Numbered from the stretch's first letter, positions 1 to 8,839 are shown. The stretch is 16,178 nt of DNA from Gammaproteobacteria bacterium (GCA_004322325.1 SCTP01000124.1:1-16178), one strand, 5' to 3'. The notes: a model not told the origin generated them from the sequence alone. Translations and numbers: made by a program.

Positions 1-1
1 G

Positions 2-220
2 AACAATCAATACGTATTTCAGGTGGTAGAGAATGCGACTAAGCCTGAAGTGAAAGATGCGATTGAATTTTTATTTAATACGAAAGTGAAATCTGTTCGT
101 ATCATGAATGTCCGCTCCAAGAAGAAGTTATTTCGTGGCATTAGAGGCACGCGAAAAAGCTGGAAAAAAGCTTATGTAACGCTGCAAGCGGATCAAAAAC
201 TCGAAATGGTGGGAGGATAA
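2..220 (+). CDS. rplW: 50S ribosomal protein L23, C-terminal part (5' truncated by window edge)
   Basis: The reading frame is open from base 2 to a TAA at 218-220 and gives about 72 residues. They match the C-terminal two thirds of L23: a [17 protein letters not shown] helix, a lysine-rich loop, and the ending [19 protein letters not shown], close to the E. coli ending [20 protein letters not shown]23 binds 23S rRNA at the exit of the peptide tunnel and is the docking site for trigger factor and SRP. A GTG at base 23 could look like a start, but homology continues upstream of it (QYVFQV), so the true start lies outside the window. The gene precedes rplB as in the S10 operon, and the rplB Shine-Dalgarno lies inside its last codons. 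Confidence 0.96.
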   Translation, partial: NNQYVFQVVENATKPEVKDAIEFLFNTKVKSVRIMNVRSKKKLFRGIRGTRKSWKKAYVTLQADQKLEMVGG

Positions 221-221
221 A

Positions 222-1058
222 ATGGGCGTCAATGTAATTAAGCTTTCACCAACCTCACCCGGACAGCGTTTTGCAGTCAAAGTGGTGAACAAAGATTTAC
301 ATAAAGGGCAGCCTTATGGTCCGTTGGTAGTGAAGAAAACCAAAACGGGCGGTCGAAACAACCAAGGTCGGATTACTTGCAGACATATTGGTGGCGGCCA
401 TCGACAAAAGTATCGTTTGGTGGACTTTAAACGTGATAAAGATGGTGTAACAGCCAAAGTAGAACGTTTAGAATACGATCCAAATCGTAGCGCCAACATC
501 GCTTTGCTTTTGTATGCGGATGGCGAAAGGCGTTATATTATCGCTCCGAAAGGATTAAGCGTAGGTGATGAAGTAGTTTCAGGCGCTAATGCTCCCATTA
601 AGCCAGGTAACTGCTTGCCACTAGCGAATATCCCTGTCGGTTCTACGGTGCATGGGATTGAAATGCAAGTAGGCGGCGGTGCAAAGATTGCCCGTAGTGC
701 GGGCGCTTCCGTGCAATTGATTGCCCGTGAAGGTATTTACGCTACTTTACGTTTACGCTCTGGTCAAATGCGTAAAGTACTGTCAGAATGCCGAGCTGTG
801 ATTGGTGAAGTCGGTAATTCCGAACATAACCTGCGTACCCTCGGTAAAGCCGGTGCCACCCGTCATCGCGGCGTGCGACCAACGGTAAGAGGAACGGCCA
901 TGAACCCGATCGACCATCCACACGGTGGTGGTGAAGGTCGAACCAAGGGTGGACGTCACCCTGTGAGCCCATGGGGTATGCCAACCAAAGGTTACAAGAC
1001 GCGTAAAAATAAGCGCACAGCGAAGTTTATTGTGCGGGATAGTAAGGGTAAGAATTAA
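222..1058 (+). CDS. rplB: 50S ribosomal protein L2
   Basis: The product has 278 residues, close to the usual 273-276. L2 is a core 23S rRNA-binding protein needed for subunit association and for the peptidyl transferase centre. The RNA-binding OB-fold half contains [27 protein letters not shown] (residues about 85-111 in part). The C-terminal half carries the signature [10 protein letters not shown], with His232 in the position of the essential E. coli His229. The ending [23 protein letters not shown] differs slightly from the enterobacterial form (one residue longer and PTKGYKTR). The ATG at 222 follows GGAGG (212-216) at five bases and starts one base after the rplW stop, so the start is secure. 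Confidence 0.98.
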   Translation: MGVNVIKLSPTSPGQRFAVKVVNKDLHKGQPYGPLVVKKTKTGGRNNQGRITCRHIGGGHRQKYRLVDFKRDKDGVTAKVERLEYDPNRSANIALLLYADGERRYIIAPKGLSVGDEVVSGANAPIKPGNCLPLANIPVGSTVHGIEMQVGGGAKIARSAGASVQLIAREGIYATLRLRSGQMRKVLSECRAVIGEVGNSEHNLRTLGKAGATRHRGVRPTVRGTAMNPIDHPHGGGEGRTKGGRHPVSPWGMPTKGYKTRKNKRTAKFIVRDSKGKN

Positions 1059-1090
1059 TACATAACTTGATTTGAATATGAGGTGTCAGC

Positions 1091-1393
1091 GTGCCACGTT
1101 CAATTAAAAAAGGACCTTTTGTCGATAATCATTTGATGAAGAAGGTCGAAAAGGCGATTGCGACAAGTGATAAACGTCCTATCAAAACCTGGTCAAGACG
1201 GTCGATGGTCGTGCCAGAAATGATTGGATTGACTATCGCGGTGCATAACGGCAGACTCCATGTGCCTGTGTACGTCACAGACAATATGGTGGGGTATAAG
1301 CTAGGTGAGTTTGCTGCGACGCGTACGTTCCGTGGGCACTCTGGCGATAAAAAAGCGAAAGGCGAAGAAGCAGCCGCCAAATCATCTGAATAG
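1091..1393 (+). CDS. rpsS: 30S ribosomal protein S19
   Basis: The product has 100 residues; 92 is usual. S19 sits in the head of the small subunit, pairs with S13 and contacts the A-site finger. The N terminus [12 protein letters not shown] and the core [21 protein letters not shown], followed by [17 protein letters not shown], are typical of S19. The extra length is a short polar tail ending in [10 protein letters not shown]. The start is GTG at 1091, preceded by GAGGT about seven bases upstream; N-terminal homology supports it, and no ATG fits. A 32-base gap separates it from rplB. Confidence 0.97.
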   Translation: MPRSIKKGPFVDNHLMKKVEKAIATSDKRPIKTWSRRSMVVPEMIGLTIAVHNGRLHVPVYVTDNMVGYKLGEFAATRTFRGHSGDKKAKGEEAAAKSSE

Positions 1394-1419
1394 CGACTTG
1401 ATAGATAGAGGATTGAAGA

Positions 1420-1761
1420 ATGGAAGTTGCAGCGAAACTAAAATTTGCAAGATTGTCGGCACAAAAGTGCCGTCTTGTGTGCGACCTAATTCGTGGCTTG
1501 CCCGTTGATCGTGCATTAGATGTTTTAAAATTCAGCCGTAAGCGGTCAGCGGCTGTGTTGAAAAAAGTGTTGGACTCAGCCATTGCTAATGCTGAGCATA
1601 ACAATGGGGCTGATATTGACGAATTAAAAGTCGCTCAAGTTTTTGCTGATCAAGGTCCCGCGTATAAGCGGATGATGCCAAGAGCAAAAGGCAGAGGCGC
1701 TCGCATTTTAAAGCCGACTTGTCATATTACCGTTGTATTGTCGGATGAGGAGAGAAAGTAA
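1420..1761 (+). CDS. rplV: 50S ribosomal protein L22
   Basis: The product has 113 residues (110 in E. coli). L22 lines the peptide exit tunnel through its beta-hairpin and contacts all six 23S domains. Recognisable parts are the N-terminal [23 protein letters not shown], abbreviated here as the AxxxxxRxSaqKxRLv pattern, and the tunnel hairpin region [21 protein letters not shown]. The ATG at 1420 follows an AGAGGA-type site. The TAA at 1759-1761 overlaps the rpsC ATG by one base, which suggests translational coupling. Confidence 0.97.
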   Translation: MEVAAKLKFARLSAQKCRLVCDLIRGLPVDRALDVLKFSRKRSAAVLKKVLDSAIANAEHNNGADIDELKVAQVFADQGPAYKRMMPRAKGRGARILKPTCHITVVLSDEERK

Positions 1762-2447
1762 TGGGGCAGAAAGTTAATCCAATCGGTATACGTTTAGGTA
1801 TTGTGAAAGACCCGGCATCTAGATGGTATGCGTCATCCAAAGATTTCTCAGACACGTTATGTGCTGATATTAAAGTCAGGGATTTCTTAAAGAAGAAATT
1901 GGCGCAAGCAGGTATTAGCCGCATCCAAATTGATAGACCAGCGCGTAATGCCAAAGTCACTATTTATACTGCACGTCCTGGCGTCATTATTGGGAAGAGT
2001 GGCAAAGAAGTGGAAAATTTACGTGATGATGTGAGCAAAATTGTGAATGTGCCCGTTCATGTCACCATTGAAGAAGTGCGTAAGCCTGAGCTGGATGCGA
2101 AGTTAGTAGCTGAATCGGTGGCTCAGCAATTAGAAAGACGTATTATGTTCCGACGCGCCATGAAGCGTGCCGTGACCACCGCACTGCGTGCAGGTGCGCA
2201 AGGCATCAAGATCAGCGTGAGCGGACGATTAGGCGGATCCGAAATTGCGCGTACCGAATGGTATCGAGAAGGGCGTGTGCCATTACAAACCTTCCGAGCT
2301 GATATCGATTACGCGTTGGCGGAAGCTTATACAACCTATGGTGTGATTGGGGTAAAAGTGTGGATCTTCAAGGGCGAAGTATTGGGTGATAAAGCAGCAC
2401 CAGGCGAAGCCACTGAAAAATCTGGTTCCGGTAAGCAGGAGAAATAA
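1761..2447 (+). CDS. rpsC: 30S ribosomal protein S3
   Basis: The product has 228 residues (233 in E. coli). S3 forms part of the mRNA entry tunnel and helicase with S4 and S5. The N terminus [14 protein letters not shown] is the family hallmark. The type II KH domain carries the GKSG loop at residues 78-81 within [13 protein letters not shown]. The C-terminal S3 domain includes [19 protein letters not shown] and the segment ending [13 protein letters not shown]. The last 20 residues are a polar tail rich in Gly, Ser, Glu and Lys. The start overlaps the rplV stop as TAATG. Confidence 0.98.
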   Translation: MGQKVNPIGIRLGIVKDPASRWYASSKDFSDTLCADIKVRDFLKKKLAQAGISRIQIDRPARNAKVTIYTARPGVIIGKSGKEVENLRDDVSKIVNVPVHVTIEEVRKPELDAKLVAESVAQQLERRIMFRRAMKRAVTTALRAGAQGIKISVSGRLGGSEIARTEWYREGRVPLQTFRADIDYALAEAYTTYGVIGVKVWIFKGEVLGDKAAPGEATEKSGSGKQEK

Positions 2448-2450
2448 TCG

Positions 2451-2864
2451 ATGTTGCAGCCAAAACGTACAAAATATCGAAAACAATTTAAAGGCCGCAA
2501 CCGAGGCATTGCTATTCGTGGGTCTAAAGTAAGTTTCGGTGAGTTTGGTTTAAAAGCGTTAGAACATGGCCGATTGACCGCTCGCCAGATTGAAGCAGCT
2601 CGTCGTGCTATTTCTCGCGGTATGAAGCGTGGCGGTAAGATTTGGATTCGGGTGTTTCCTGATAAGCCTGTCTCCAAGAAGCCATTGGAAGTAAGACAGG
2701 GTTCGGGTAAAGGTAACGTCGAATTTTGGGTTGCGCTTATCCAGCCAGGTCGTATGTTATTTGAAATTGAAGGTCTTCCGGAAGATTTAGCCAAAGAAGC
2801 ATTGGAATTAGCAGCAGCTAAATTGCCGGTGAAAACAGTATTTGTAGAGCGGACGGTGATGTAA
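2451..2864 (+). CDS. rplP: 50S ribosomal protein L16
   Basis: The product has 137 residues, about the family length. L16 assembles late, organises the A-site tRNA region of the large subunit and contacts the elbow of t[42 protein letters not shown] and [17 protein letters not shown] are near-identical to the E. coli protein, including the [15 protein letters not shown] segment. The ATG lies three bases after the rpsC stop, and its TAA overlaps the rpmC ATG by one base. Confidence 0.98.
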   Translation: MLQPKRTKYRKQFKGRNRGIAIRGSKVSFGEFGLKALEHGRLTARQIEAARRAISRGMKRGGKIWIRVFPDKPVSKKPLEVRQGSGKGNVEFWVALIQPGRMLFEIEGLPEDLAKEALELAAAKLPVKTVFVERTVM

Positions 2865-3058
2865 TGAAAGCATCTGAATTACGAAATAAAAGCGTCGATG
2901 AATTAATGAAAGAATTGCTGGCTTTATTAAAAGAGCAATTCAATTTAAGAATTCAGAAAGGCACGGGTCAGCCTCCTAAGGCATACTTGTTTAAGAAAGT
3001 GAGGTTAGCAATTGCCCGGATCAAAACCCTATTAAGAGAGAAAGGTACGCGAGTATGA
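2864..3058 (+). CDS. rpmC: 50S ribosomal protein L29
   Basis: The product has 64 residues, the usual size. L29 is a two-helix protein next to L23 near the tunnel exit. The pattern [18 protein letters not shown], then [16 protein letters not shown], then [14 protein letters not shown], matches the L29 family (E. coli MKAKELREKSVEELNTEL; FNLRMQAASGQ; RRDVARVKTLLNEK). The gene overlaps rplP by one base (TAATG) and rpsQ by four (ATGA), so its translation is probably coupled to both. Confidence 0.97.
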   Translation: MKASELRNKSVDELMKELLALLKEQFNLRIQKGTGQPPKAYLFKKVRLAIARIKTLLREKGTRV

Positions 3059-3336
3059 CGGAAGAATTGAAGGTGGAACAGACGACATCGCAGCGGACAA
3101 TCATCGGTAAGGTGGTGAGCGATAAGATGAATAAAACCATTGTTGTCCAAGTAGAGCGTAAGGTGAAACATCCGTTATACGGAAAGTACGTACGTCGCTT
3201 TTCAAAAATGGTAGCTCATGATGAAGATAATACATGCCAGGTAGGCGATCTCGTATTAATTCAACAAACCCGTCCCTTGTCAAAGACCAAGCGTTGGCGA
3301 CTTGTGGAAATTCTGAAAAGAGAAGCACAACAATAA
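3055..3336 (+). CDS. rpsQ: 30S ribosomal protein S17
   Basis: The product has 93 residues (84 in E. coli); the first 12 form a short extra polar stretch. S17 is a primary 16S rRNA-binding OB-fold protein. Core motifs are [38 protein letters not shown], and then [19 protein letters not shown], all diagnostic of S17. The ATG at 3055 overlaps the rpmC TGA as ATGA. This is the last gene of the S10 operon in the standard order; a 74-base gap follows before rplN. Confidence 0.97.
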   Translation: MTEELKVEQTTSQRTIIGKVVSDKMNKTIVVQVERKVKHPLYGKYVRRFSKMVAHDEDNTCQVGDLVLIQQTRPLSKTKRWRLVEILKREAQQ

Positions 3337-3356
3337 CTTTTCTTTTTAATTAAACA

Positions 3357-3365
3357 TGATAATAT
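3357..3365 (+). promoter_or_regulatory. candidate spc operon promoter, extended -10
   Basis: The 74-base gap between rpsQ and rplN is AT-rich and contains TGATAATAT (3357-3365), which reads as an extended -10 (TG, one base, TAATAT). No good -35 is visible 16-18 bases upstream (only T-rich sequence around 3337-3346). E. coli has the spc promoter at this same junction, so the position is plausible. The hexamer is imperfect, and the genes could equally be transcribed only by read-through. Confidence 0.33.
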
Positions 3366-3410
3366 TGGCGGGCTCAAAAGCTCGTGAATACAGTGAAGTT
3401 GGAGTAAAGC

Positions 3411-3779
3411 ATGATTCAGATGCGAACAATGCTCGATGTGGCTGATAACAGCGGTGCCCGTCGTGTCATGTGTATAAAAGTGTTAGGTGGTACTCGGCGC
3501 CGATATGCCAACGTCGGGGATGTGATCGTGGTTTCTGTTAAAGATGCCATCCCTCGCGGTAAGGTGAAAAAAGGCGAGAAGTTTAAAGCTGTTATTGTCA
3601 GAACAAAGAAGGGTGTCCGACGCCCTGATGGTTCATTGATTCGTTTTGACGAAAATGCGGTGGTGCTGTTAAACGCCCAGCTACAGCCGGTTGGAACCCG
3701 TGTGTTCGGTCCCATCACGAGAGAGCTGCGTGGTGAAAGCTTTATGAAAATCATATCACTAGCTCCGGAGGTGCTCTAA
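3411..3779 (+). CDS. rplN: 50S ribosomal protein L14
   Basis: The product has 122 residues, near the standard 123. L14 lies at the subunit interface, forms bridge B8 and is the binding site of the silencing factor Rsf[41 protein letters not shown] and [21 protein letters not shown] are almost invariant across bacteria. The end FGPITREL, then [12 protein letters not shown], is also canonical. GGAG at 3401-3404 precedes the ATG. It is the first gene of the spc operon; its TAA overlaps the rplX ATG by one base. Confidence 0.98.
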   Translation: MIQMRTMLDVADNSGARRVMCIKVLGGTRRRYANVGDVIVVSVKDAIPRGKVKKGEKFKAVIVRTKKGVRRPDGSLIRFDENAVVLLNAQLQPVGTRVFGPITRELRGESFMKIISLAPEVL

Positions 3780-4090
3780 TGAATAAGATCAAGAAAGGTG
3801 ATATGGTGATTGTCATTTCCGGGAAGGACAAGAACAAGACAGGTACCGTTCTTTCTGTTGTCGGTGACAAAGTAGAAGTGGAAGGTGTTCAGGTGAAGAA
3901 GCATGTGAAAGCGAATCCCAATGCGAATCAGCCTGGTGGTATTCTTACCAAAAATAGACCAATCCATCGTTCCAACGTCATGCTTTACGATGGAAAGAAA
4001 GGAAGTCGAGTGGGTATACGCGCGTTAAAAGATGGTCAGCGTGTACGTTATTATAAGTCCAACGATCAACTCGTTGATATTAAAGAGTAA
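3779..4090 (+). CDS. rplX: 50S ribosomal protein L24
   Basis: The product has 103 residues (104 in E. coli). L24 is an assembly-initiator protein of the large subunit that also lies near the tunnel exit. The KOW motif is visible at the N terminus (KKGDMVIVISGKDKNKTGTV), followed by VEGVQVKKHVKANP and the GGILTKNRPIHRSNVML segment. The start overlaps the rplN stop as TAATG. Nine bases separate its TAA from rplE. Confidence 0.97.
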   Translation: MNKIKKGDMVIVISGKDKNKTGTVLSVVGDKVEVEGVQVKKHVKANPNANQPGGILTKNRPIHRSNVMLYDGKKGSRVGIRALKDGQRVRYYKSNDQLVDIKE

Positions 4091-4099
4091 AGGTGCTAT

Positions 4100-4654
4100 A
4101 TGCAGCCAAGGTTACTTGAAGATTATCTGAAAAGAATTGTACCTCAACTGAAAGAAAAGTTTGAGTATACCTCCGTTATGCAGGTGCCACGCATCGAAAA
4201 AATCACCATTAACATGGGTGTCGGTGAGGCCGCGTTAGATAAAAAAGTGCTAACGAATGCAATTGGAGACATGGAAAAAATTACCGGTCAGAAGGCGGTC
4301 GCAACGATTGCACGTAAATCGAATGCCGGCTTTAAGATCCGTGAAGGTTGGCCGATTGGCTGCAAGGTGACCTTGCGTCGTGCCAAGATGTATGAATTTT
4401 TGGATAGATTGATCACGATTGCGCTTCCTCGCGTTCGTGATTTCCGCGGCATAAGTGCCAGATCATTTGATGGTCGCGGCAATTATAGCTTAGGGATGAA
4501 AGAACAAATCGTATTCCCAGAAATAGAATATGACAAGGTAGACGCGTTGAGAGGGATGGACATTACCATCACTACCTCAGCACGAAGCAACAAAGAGGCG
4601 TTTGCTCTATTGCAAGCATTTAATTTTCCTTTTCGTGAGAAAGAAGTGAGTTAA
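4100..4654 (+). CDS. rplE: 50S ribosomal protein L5
   Basis: The product has 184 residues (179 in E. coli). L5 binds 5S rRNA in the central protuberance and contacts the P-site tRNA. Motifs are [48 protein letters not shown], and then [11 protein letters not shown] with the [19 protein letters not shown] segment. In E. coli the repressor S8 binds the mRNA near this start; I could not confirm such a site from the sequence by eye. An AGGTG-type ribosome binding site precedes the ATG. Confidence 0.98.
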   Translation: MQPRLLEDYLKRIVPQLKEKFEYTSVMQVPRIEKITINMGVGEAALDKKVLTNAIGDMEKITGQKAVATIARKSNAGFKIREGWPIGCKVTLRRAKMYEFLDRLITIALPRVRDFRGISARSFDGRGNYSLGMKEQIVFPEIEYDKVDALRGMDITITTSARSNKEAFALLQAFNFPFREKEVS

Positions 4655-4658
4655 GGAT

Positions 4659-4964
4659 ATGGCAAAAAAATCAGTCAAAAATCGTAATGCGAAGCGTCAA
4701 AAAATAGCCAATCGTCTCCGAGCTAAGCGTGATGCGCTAAGGGAAGCTGTTAGCAATATTCATTTGAGTGACAAAGAGCGTTGGGAAGCGATGCGGCAGT
4801 TGCAAGATCTTCCCCGTGATTCCAGTCCCTCACGTCAACGTCACCGTTGCAAATTATGCGGAAGACCGCGTGGCAATAACAGATTAACCGGCTTGTGCAG
4901 GTTACACATGAGAATCTTTACCATTAACGGTATGGTTCCTGGTATGCACAAGGCAAGTTGGTAA
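4659..4964 (+). CDS. rpsN: 30S ribosomal protein S14, long form with a CxxC/CxxH zinc-type motif
   Basis: The product has 101 residues, the length of the long S14 of gammaproteobacteria. S14 sits in the small-subunit head and assembles late. The N-terminal half is helical and basic; LPRDSSPSRQRHRC is the conserved S14 signature, and the end PGMHKASW is canonical. Unlike the E. coli protein, which lacks these cysteines, it has Cys64-x2-Cys67-x12-Cys80-x2-His83, the spacing of the short zinc-binding S14 with the last Cys replaced by His. Zinc binding is inferred, not shown. AAGGA precedes the ATG, four bases after the rplE stop. Confidence 0.97.
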   Translation: MAKKSVKNRNAKRQKIANRLRAKRDALREAVSNIHLSDKERWEAMRQLQDLPRDSSPSRQRHRCKLCGRPRGNNRLTGLCRLHMRIFTINGMVPGMHKASW

Positions 4965-4981
4965 CGGAGGAGTATCGTCAG

Positions 4982-5377
4982 ATGTCAATGCAATACCCAG
5001 TAGCGGATATGTTAACCAGTATCAGAAATGCCCAAATGATGGGTATTAAGACAGTCCGTCTGCCCTATTCTGGCTTTAAAGACAAGATTCTGAATGTACT
5101 CAAAGAAGAAGGGTATATTGAAGATTTTGAAGTAATTACAGTTGAAAACAAAAAAGATATCCAGGTGACTTTAAAGTATTATCAAGGCCGTCCTGTGATT
5201 GAAAAAATTAAGTGTGTTAGCCGGCCCGCTTTACGCGTCTATAAAGGCTATGATGAATTAGCTCCTGTGCGCGGCGGTTTAGGTATTACGATTGTTTCTA
5301 CTCCCAACGGAGTGATGACAGATAAAGCAGCGCGCGCTCAACACGTGGGTGGCGAAGTGTTGTGTACGGTTGAGTAG
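4982..5377 (+). CDS. rpsH: 30S ribosomal protein S8
   Basis: The product has 131 residues (130 in E. coli). S8 binds the central domain of 16S rRNA and, in E. coli, represses the spc operon. The start is set at ATG 4982, because MSMQYPVADMLTSIRNAQ aligns with MSMQDPIADMLTRIRNGQ and GGAGG (4966-4970) lies eleven bases upstream. A longer reading from a TTG at 4958 would overlap rpsN and is rejected. Further motifs are LKEEGYIEDF, VTLKYYQGRPVIEKIKCVSRP and GLGITIVSTPNGVMTDKAAR. The conserved end GGEVLCTVE is present. Confidence 0.98.
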   Translation: MSMQYPVADMLTSIRNAQMMGIKTVRLPYSGFKDKILNVLKEEGYIEDFEVITVENKKDIQVTLKYYQGRPVIEKIKCVSRPALRVYKGYDELAPVRGGLGITIVSTPNGVMTDKAARAQHVGGEVLCTVE

Positions 5378-5386
5378 GAGTTGAGT

Positions 5387-5962
5387 ATGGCAATATCAAT
5401 AACATCATCAAGAATTGGAAGAAAACCGGTTGCGGTTCCTGCTGGGGTAGAGTTAAAGCTTCAAGATCAAACGCTCTCTATCAAAGGACCAAAAGGCCAG
5501 ACTTCAGTAGATCTTCATCCTTTTGTCCAAGTGGCTATTGAAAAGAATGAAGTAAAAGTTCAAATCAACCCAGAAGCGCAAGGGGTGACAAGAGCACGTT
5601 TCAAACTTTACCGCTCTATCGTCGGTACTGTACGTGCCAATATTTACAATGTCATTCATGGCGTGAGCCAAGGGTTTGAACGTAAGTTAACGTTGGTAGG
5701 TGTAGGTTATCGTGCGCAAGCTAAAGGTAAGGTGCTTTCATTAAGCTTAGGGTATTCTCATCCGACAGATTTTGAAGTACCAGCGGGTATCACCATCGAA
5801 ACACCTTCACAGACAGAAATTATTATTAAAGGTACTTGTAAGCGATTGGTAGGCTTAGTTGCTTCTAAGATTCGTAAGATTCGACCTCCTGAACCTTATA
5901 AAGGTAAAGGTGTTCGTTACGCGAACGAAGTGATTGAGATTAAAGAAACCAAGAAGAAGTAA
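5387..5962 (+). CDS. rplF: 50S ribosomal protein L6
   Basis: The product has 191 residues; 177 is usual. L6 contacts the sarcin-ricin loop region. AGGAG (5376-5380) lies six bases before ATG 5387, so this start is preferred over the in-frame TTG at 5381. Two alpha-beta domains are recognisable: PVAVPAGVELKLQ at the start, and LVGVGYRAQAKGKVLSLSLGYSHP with RRPEPYKGKGVRY-like RPPEPYKGKGVRYANEV at the end. The extra residues are at the N terminus and before the GTVRANIYNVIHGVSQGF segment, where VTRARFKLYRSIV is longer than in E. coli. All of this looks like ordinary family variation. Confidence 0.97.
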   Translation: MAISITSSRIGRKPVAVPAGVELKLQDQTLSIKGPKGQTSVDLHPFVQVAIEKNEVKVQINPEAQGVTRARFKLYRSIVGTVRANIYNVIHGVSQGFERKLTLVGVGYRAQAKGKVLSLSLGYSHPTDFEVPAGITIETPSQTEIIIKGTCKRLVGLVASKIRKIRPPEPYKGKGVRYANEVIEIKETKKK

Positions 5963-5974
5963 GGTGAGAAAGCA

Positions 5975-6328
5975 ATGAACAAGCAAGAATCCAGATTACG
6001 TAGAGCAAAGCGTACACGTATGAAAATACGTCAGTTAGAGGCGATGCGTTTGTGTGTCTATAAAACGCCACGTCATATGTATGCACAAGTGACGACAGCG
6101 GATGGTTCCAAGACGTTAGCCTGTGCTTCTACGTTAGATAAAGAATTAAGAACGAAATTAAAAGTGACCGGTAATGTGGAAGCCGCTAAAGAAGTAGGTA
6201 AGCTACTTGCTCAGCGTGCGCGCGAAGCAGGTATCGAAACCGTGGCGTTTGACCGATCGGGGTTTGCTTATCATGGTCGTATTAAAGCGCTAGGGGATGC
6301 AGCAAGAGAAGGCGGATTGAAATTTTAA
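5975..6328 (+). CDS. rplR: 50S ribosomal protein L18
   Basis: The product has 117 residues, exactly the E. coli length. L18 carries 5S rRNA into the central protuberance together with L5. It has the basic N terminus ([15 protein letters not shown]), the strand [11 protein letters not shown], and the conserved C-terminal block [28 protein letters not shown], here cited only in part. A GGTGAG-type site lies just upstream of the ATG, 12 bases after the rplF stop. Confidence 0.98.
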   Translation: MNKQESRLRRAKRTRMKIRQLEAMRLCVYKTPRHMYAQVTTADGSKTLACASTLDKELRTKLKVTGNVEAAKEVGKLLAQRAREAGIETVAFDRSGFAYHGRIKALGDAAREGGLKF

Positions 6329-6353
6329 AGCAATTACGAAAGGTTAAATAAAT

Positions 6354-6884
6354 ATGGCAAGTGTTGAGCAAAATACGAAGACCGATGGTTACAAAGATTA
6401 CCTAGAAAAGCTCGTCTATGTTGCGCGTAATGCCAAGGTAGTCAAAGGCGGTAAGATTTTCAGCTTTGCTGCTGTCACCGTGGTAGGCGATGGCAATGGT
6501 CGTATTGGTATTGGCAGAGGAAAAGCGCGTGAAGTTCCTGTTGCTATCCAAAAGTCTTTGGAAAATGCGCGTAAGAATATGCGTCATGTGGTATTAAAGG
6601 GTGGTACGTTGCATCACGAAGTGAAAGGTAAGCACGGTGCAACCCGCGTGTTTATGAAACCTGCCTCCGATGGTACCGGTATTATCGCTGGTGGTGCTAT
6701 GCGCGCTGTCTTTGAAGTGTTGGGTGTTAAGAATGTACTTGCCAAGATTGGTGGATCCACCAATCCTGTTAACGTCGTCAGAGCTACCTTAGACGCTTTA
6801 TCCAGCATCACGCCGCCAGAATATGTTGCGGCGAAGCGTGGCAAGGCAATTGAAGAATTAGTTGGTCAAGAACATCAGTCATAA
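6354..6884 (+). CDS. rpsE: 30S ribosomal protein S5
   Basis: The product has 176 residues (167 in E. coli); the first ten or so are a divergent polar lead. S5 shapes the mRNA entry site with S3 and S4 and affects fidelity. The double-stranded-RNA-binding-like N domain reads [30 protein letters not shown] with [14 protein letters not shown]. The C-terminal domain has [20 protein letters not shown] and the [16 protein letters not shown] signature. It is followed directly by rplO; rpmD, which normally sits here, is missing. Confidence 0.98.
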   Translation: MASVEQNTKTDGYKDYLEKLVYVARNAKVVKGGKIFSFAAVTVVGDGNGRIGIGRGKAREVPVAIQKSLENARKNMRHVVLKGGTLHHEVKGKHGATRVFMKPASDGTGIIAGGAMRAVFEVLGVKNVLAKIGGSTNPVNVVRATLDALSSITPPEYVAAKRGKAIEELVGQEHQS

Positions 6885-6901
6885 ATAGTAGGCAGATTAT
6901 T

Positions 6902-7336
6902 ATGCAACTTAATACATTACAACCCGCTCCAGGCTCAAAGAAACAGTCTAAGCGATTAGGCCGCGGAATTGGCTCCGGTAAAGGTAAAACGTGCGGACGT
7001 GGTCATAAAGGTCAGAAAGCACGTGCTGGCGGCTACCACAAAGTTGGTTTTGAAGGCGGTCAAATGCCATTGCAAAGACGTATTCCTAAATCAGGTTTTC
7101 GTTCTCGCCAGGCTTTATTGCGTGAAGAAATTTATCTTTCTGATTTAAATCAGCTGGAAGCAGAAGTAGTCGATATGGCTGTGCTGCTGGAATCTGGTCT
7201 GATTCGGTTTAATACGAAAGACGTCAAAATCATTGCCTCGGGCGAATTAACTCGTGCAATTACCGTTCGTGGAATCCCTGTGACTGCCGGTGCTCGTCAA
7301 GCGATTGAGTCGGCAAAAGGAAAAGTTGAGGCATAA
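6902..7336 (+). CDS. rplO: 50S ribosomal protein L15
   Basis: The product has 144 residues, as in E. coli. L15 is a late-assembling core protein with a long Gly/Arg-rich N-terminal extension into the rRNA. The extension is clear: [20 protein letters not shown] then [21 protein letters not shown] and [13 protein letters not shown]. The globular C-terminal domain ends in [18 protein letters not shown]. The ATG lies only 17 bases after the rpsE stop, with a weak AGGCAG-type site. The last codons contain the secY ribosome binding site. Confidence 0.97.
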   Translation: MQLNTLQPAPGSKKQSKRLGRGIGSGKGKTCGRGHKGQKARAGGYHKVGFEGGQMPLQRRIPKSGFRSRQALLREEIYLSDLNQLEAEVVDMAVLLESGLIRFNTKDVKIIASGELTRAITVRGIPVTAGARQAIESAKGKVEA

Positions 7337-7340
7337 AATA

Positions 7341-8666
7341 ATGGCTGCAGGAAGGCTGGGTGCGAATCTTAAATCGACAGGATTTACAGACTTAAAATAT
7401 CGGTTATTGTTTGTATTACTAGCCATTCTTATTTTTCGAATTGGCTCGTATATTCCGGTTCCCGGCCTTAACCCTGTCCGATTACAAGAACTTTTTAACG
7501 GCCAACAAAATAACATTGTTGGATTGTTTAATATGTTTTCCGGCGGTGCTTTAATACGGTTTAGTATTTTTGCATTAGGCATTATGCCGTATATTTCTGC
7601 CTCGATTATTATCCAGTTATTATCCGTCTTGTCTCCCTCGCTCGCTGAGCTACGGAAAGAAGGTGAATCCGGGCAGAGAAAGATTAACAAATATACCCGT
7701 TATGGAACCGTGGTTTTATCCGCTTTCCAGGCGATTGGCGTCTCTAAGATGCTCGTCGCGAATAACGTCGCTCTTGTACCCGGGTTTTCATTTTACTTTA
7801 CGACGACGTTAACATTAGTCACCGGCACCTTATTTTTAATGTGGCTGGGGGAGCAGGTCACGGAGAGAGGCATTGGTAATGGTATCTCTCTGATCATCTT
7901 CGCCGGCATCGTAGCGGGGTTACCACCCGCCTTAGGCCGGATTTTTGAGCAGGTGAGAGAAGGCCAGCTGCAAGTGATTGTTTTATTGCTGATTGCTGTC
8001 GTCGTGATGGCGGTGATTGCTTTTGTGATCTTTATGGAGCGTGCGCAGCGCCGCATTACCATCAATTATGCGCGCCGTATGCAAGGGGGGAAGATTTATT
8101 CCGCCCAAAGTACGCATTTGCCATTAAAAATTAATATGGCAGGGGTCATTCCCCCCATTTTTGCATCGAGTTTAATTCTTTTTCCTGCTACAATTGCGCA
8201 GTGGTTTGGGAATGCAAAAGGGATGGAGTGGCTCAGTACGCTGAGCGTTGCCCTACAACAAGGCCAACCATTGCATATGTTGTTGTTTAGTGTGGGTATT
8301 ATCTTTTTCTGCTTTTTTTATACAGCACTGGTATTTAACCCAAAAGAAACAGCAGAGAATTTAAAGAAGTCAGGTGCGTTTATCCCGGGTATCCGGCCAG
8401 GTGAACAAACGGCTCGCTATATCGATGGTGTGATGACTCGTCTTACCCTCGTTGGCGCCATCTATGTCACCCTGGTTTGCTTACTCCCTGAGTTCTTGAT
8501 TTTAGCTTGGAATGTGCCATTTTATTTTGGCGGTACCTCCTTGTTAATTATTGTCGTAGTGGTAATGGACTTTATGGCCCAAGTCCAGGCTCATGTGATG
8601 TCGTATCAATATGAGTCATTGCTTAAAAAGGCGAATTTGCGGGGTGGCATTGGTACACTTCGTTAG
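7341..8666 (+). CDS. secY: preprotein translocase channel subunit SecY
   Basis: The product has 441 residues (443 in E. coli). SecY is the ten-helix inner-membrane channel that, with SecE and SecG, moves proteins across or into the membrane, driven by SecA or the ribosome. The start at ATG 7341 is chosen because [21 protein letters not shown] is the family N terminus and GAGG (7328-7331) precedes it; a frame extension back to a GTG at 7290 lies inside rplO and is rejected. Visible motifs are the plug region [28 protein letters not shown] (in part), [14 protein letters not shown] [17 protein letters not shown], and the cytosolic loop [19 protein letters not shown] that contacts SecA and ribosomes. 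Hydrophobic helices run the whole length. Confidence 0.98.
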   Translation: MAAGRLGANLKSTGFTDLKYRLLFVLLAILIFRIGSYIPVPGLNPVRLQELFNGQQNNIVGLFNMFSGGALIRFSIFALGIMPYISASIIIQLLSVLSPSLAELRKEGESGQRKINKYTRYGTVVLSAFQAIGVSKMLVANNVALVPGFSFYFTTTLTLVTGTLFLMWLGEQVTERGIGNGISLIIFAGIVAGLPPALGRIFEQVREGQLQVIVLLLIAVVVMAVIAFVIFMERAQRRITINYARRMQGGKIYSAQSTHLPLKINMAGVIPPIFASSLILFPATIAQWFGNAKGMEWLSTLSVALQQGQPLHMLLFSVGIIFFCFFYTALVFNPKETAENLKKSGAFIPGIRPGEQTARYIDGVMTRLTLVGAIYVTLVCLLPEFLILAWNVPFYFGGTSLLIIVVVVMDFMAQVQAHVMSYQYESLLKKANLRGGIGTLR

Positions 8667-8700
8667 TCATTAGGTTGTTTTGAAACGATTGGAGCGAGTT

Positions 8701-8814
8701 ATGAAGGTAAGAGCATCGGTAAAAAAAATATGTCGTCACTGCAAGACTGTCCGCCGAAAAGGGATAGTCTGGGTTATTTGCTCAGAAGCACGTCATAAAC
8801 AAAGACAAGGTTGA
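8701..8814 (+). CDS. rpmJ: 50S ribosomal protein L36 (37 residues)
   Basis: This is a very short gene between secY and rpsM, easily missed. The translation starts [20 protein letters not shown] and ends ARHKQRQG. L36 is a zinc-ribbon protein of the large subunit. The zinc ligands are Cys11, Cys14, Cys27 and His32, so this is the zinc-binding (C+) type. It is one residue shorter than the 38-residue E. coli protein, between Cys27 and the His. GGAG (8691-8694) precedes the ATG. Its place as last gene of the spc operon is the same as in E. coli. Confidence 0.96.
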   Translation: MKVRASVKKICRHCKTVRRKGIVWVICSEARHKQRQG

Positions 8815-8839
8815 TTTTTTTATAGTTGAATATTACACT
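8811..8839 (+). promoter_or_regulatory. candidate alpha operon promoter
   Basis: TTGATT (8811-8816) and TACACT (8834-8839) are separated by 17 bases in the 71-base AT-rich gap between rpmJ and rpsM. Each hexamer matches four of the six sigma70 consensus bases. A start near 8846 would leave a leader of about 40 bases before rpsM. In E. coli the S4 repressor acts on a folded leader here; no comparable pseudoknot could be confirmed by eye. Confidence 0.38.

Noticed and set aside
2336..2794. 152-residue antisense open frame over rpsC-rplP
   Set aside because: It is a shadow of two well-supported ribosomal genes, with no recognisable domain and no ribosome binding site considered convincing.
4958..4981. 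Longer rpsH from a TTG at 4958
   Set aside because: It would overlap the rpsN end; MSMQYPVADML from ATG 4982 aligns with E. coli S8 and has GGAGG upstream.
7290..7340. Upstream extension of secY from a GTG at 7290
   Set aside because: It lies inside rplO, has no family homology, and ATG 7341 with GAGG gives the standard SecY N terminus.
7247..7690. 147-residue antisense open frame over rplO-secY
   Set aside because: It lies opposite strongly conserved coding sequence and has no family features.
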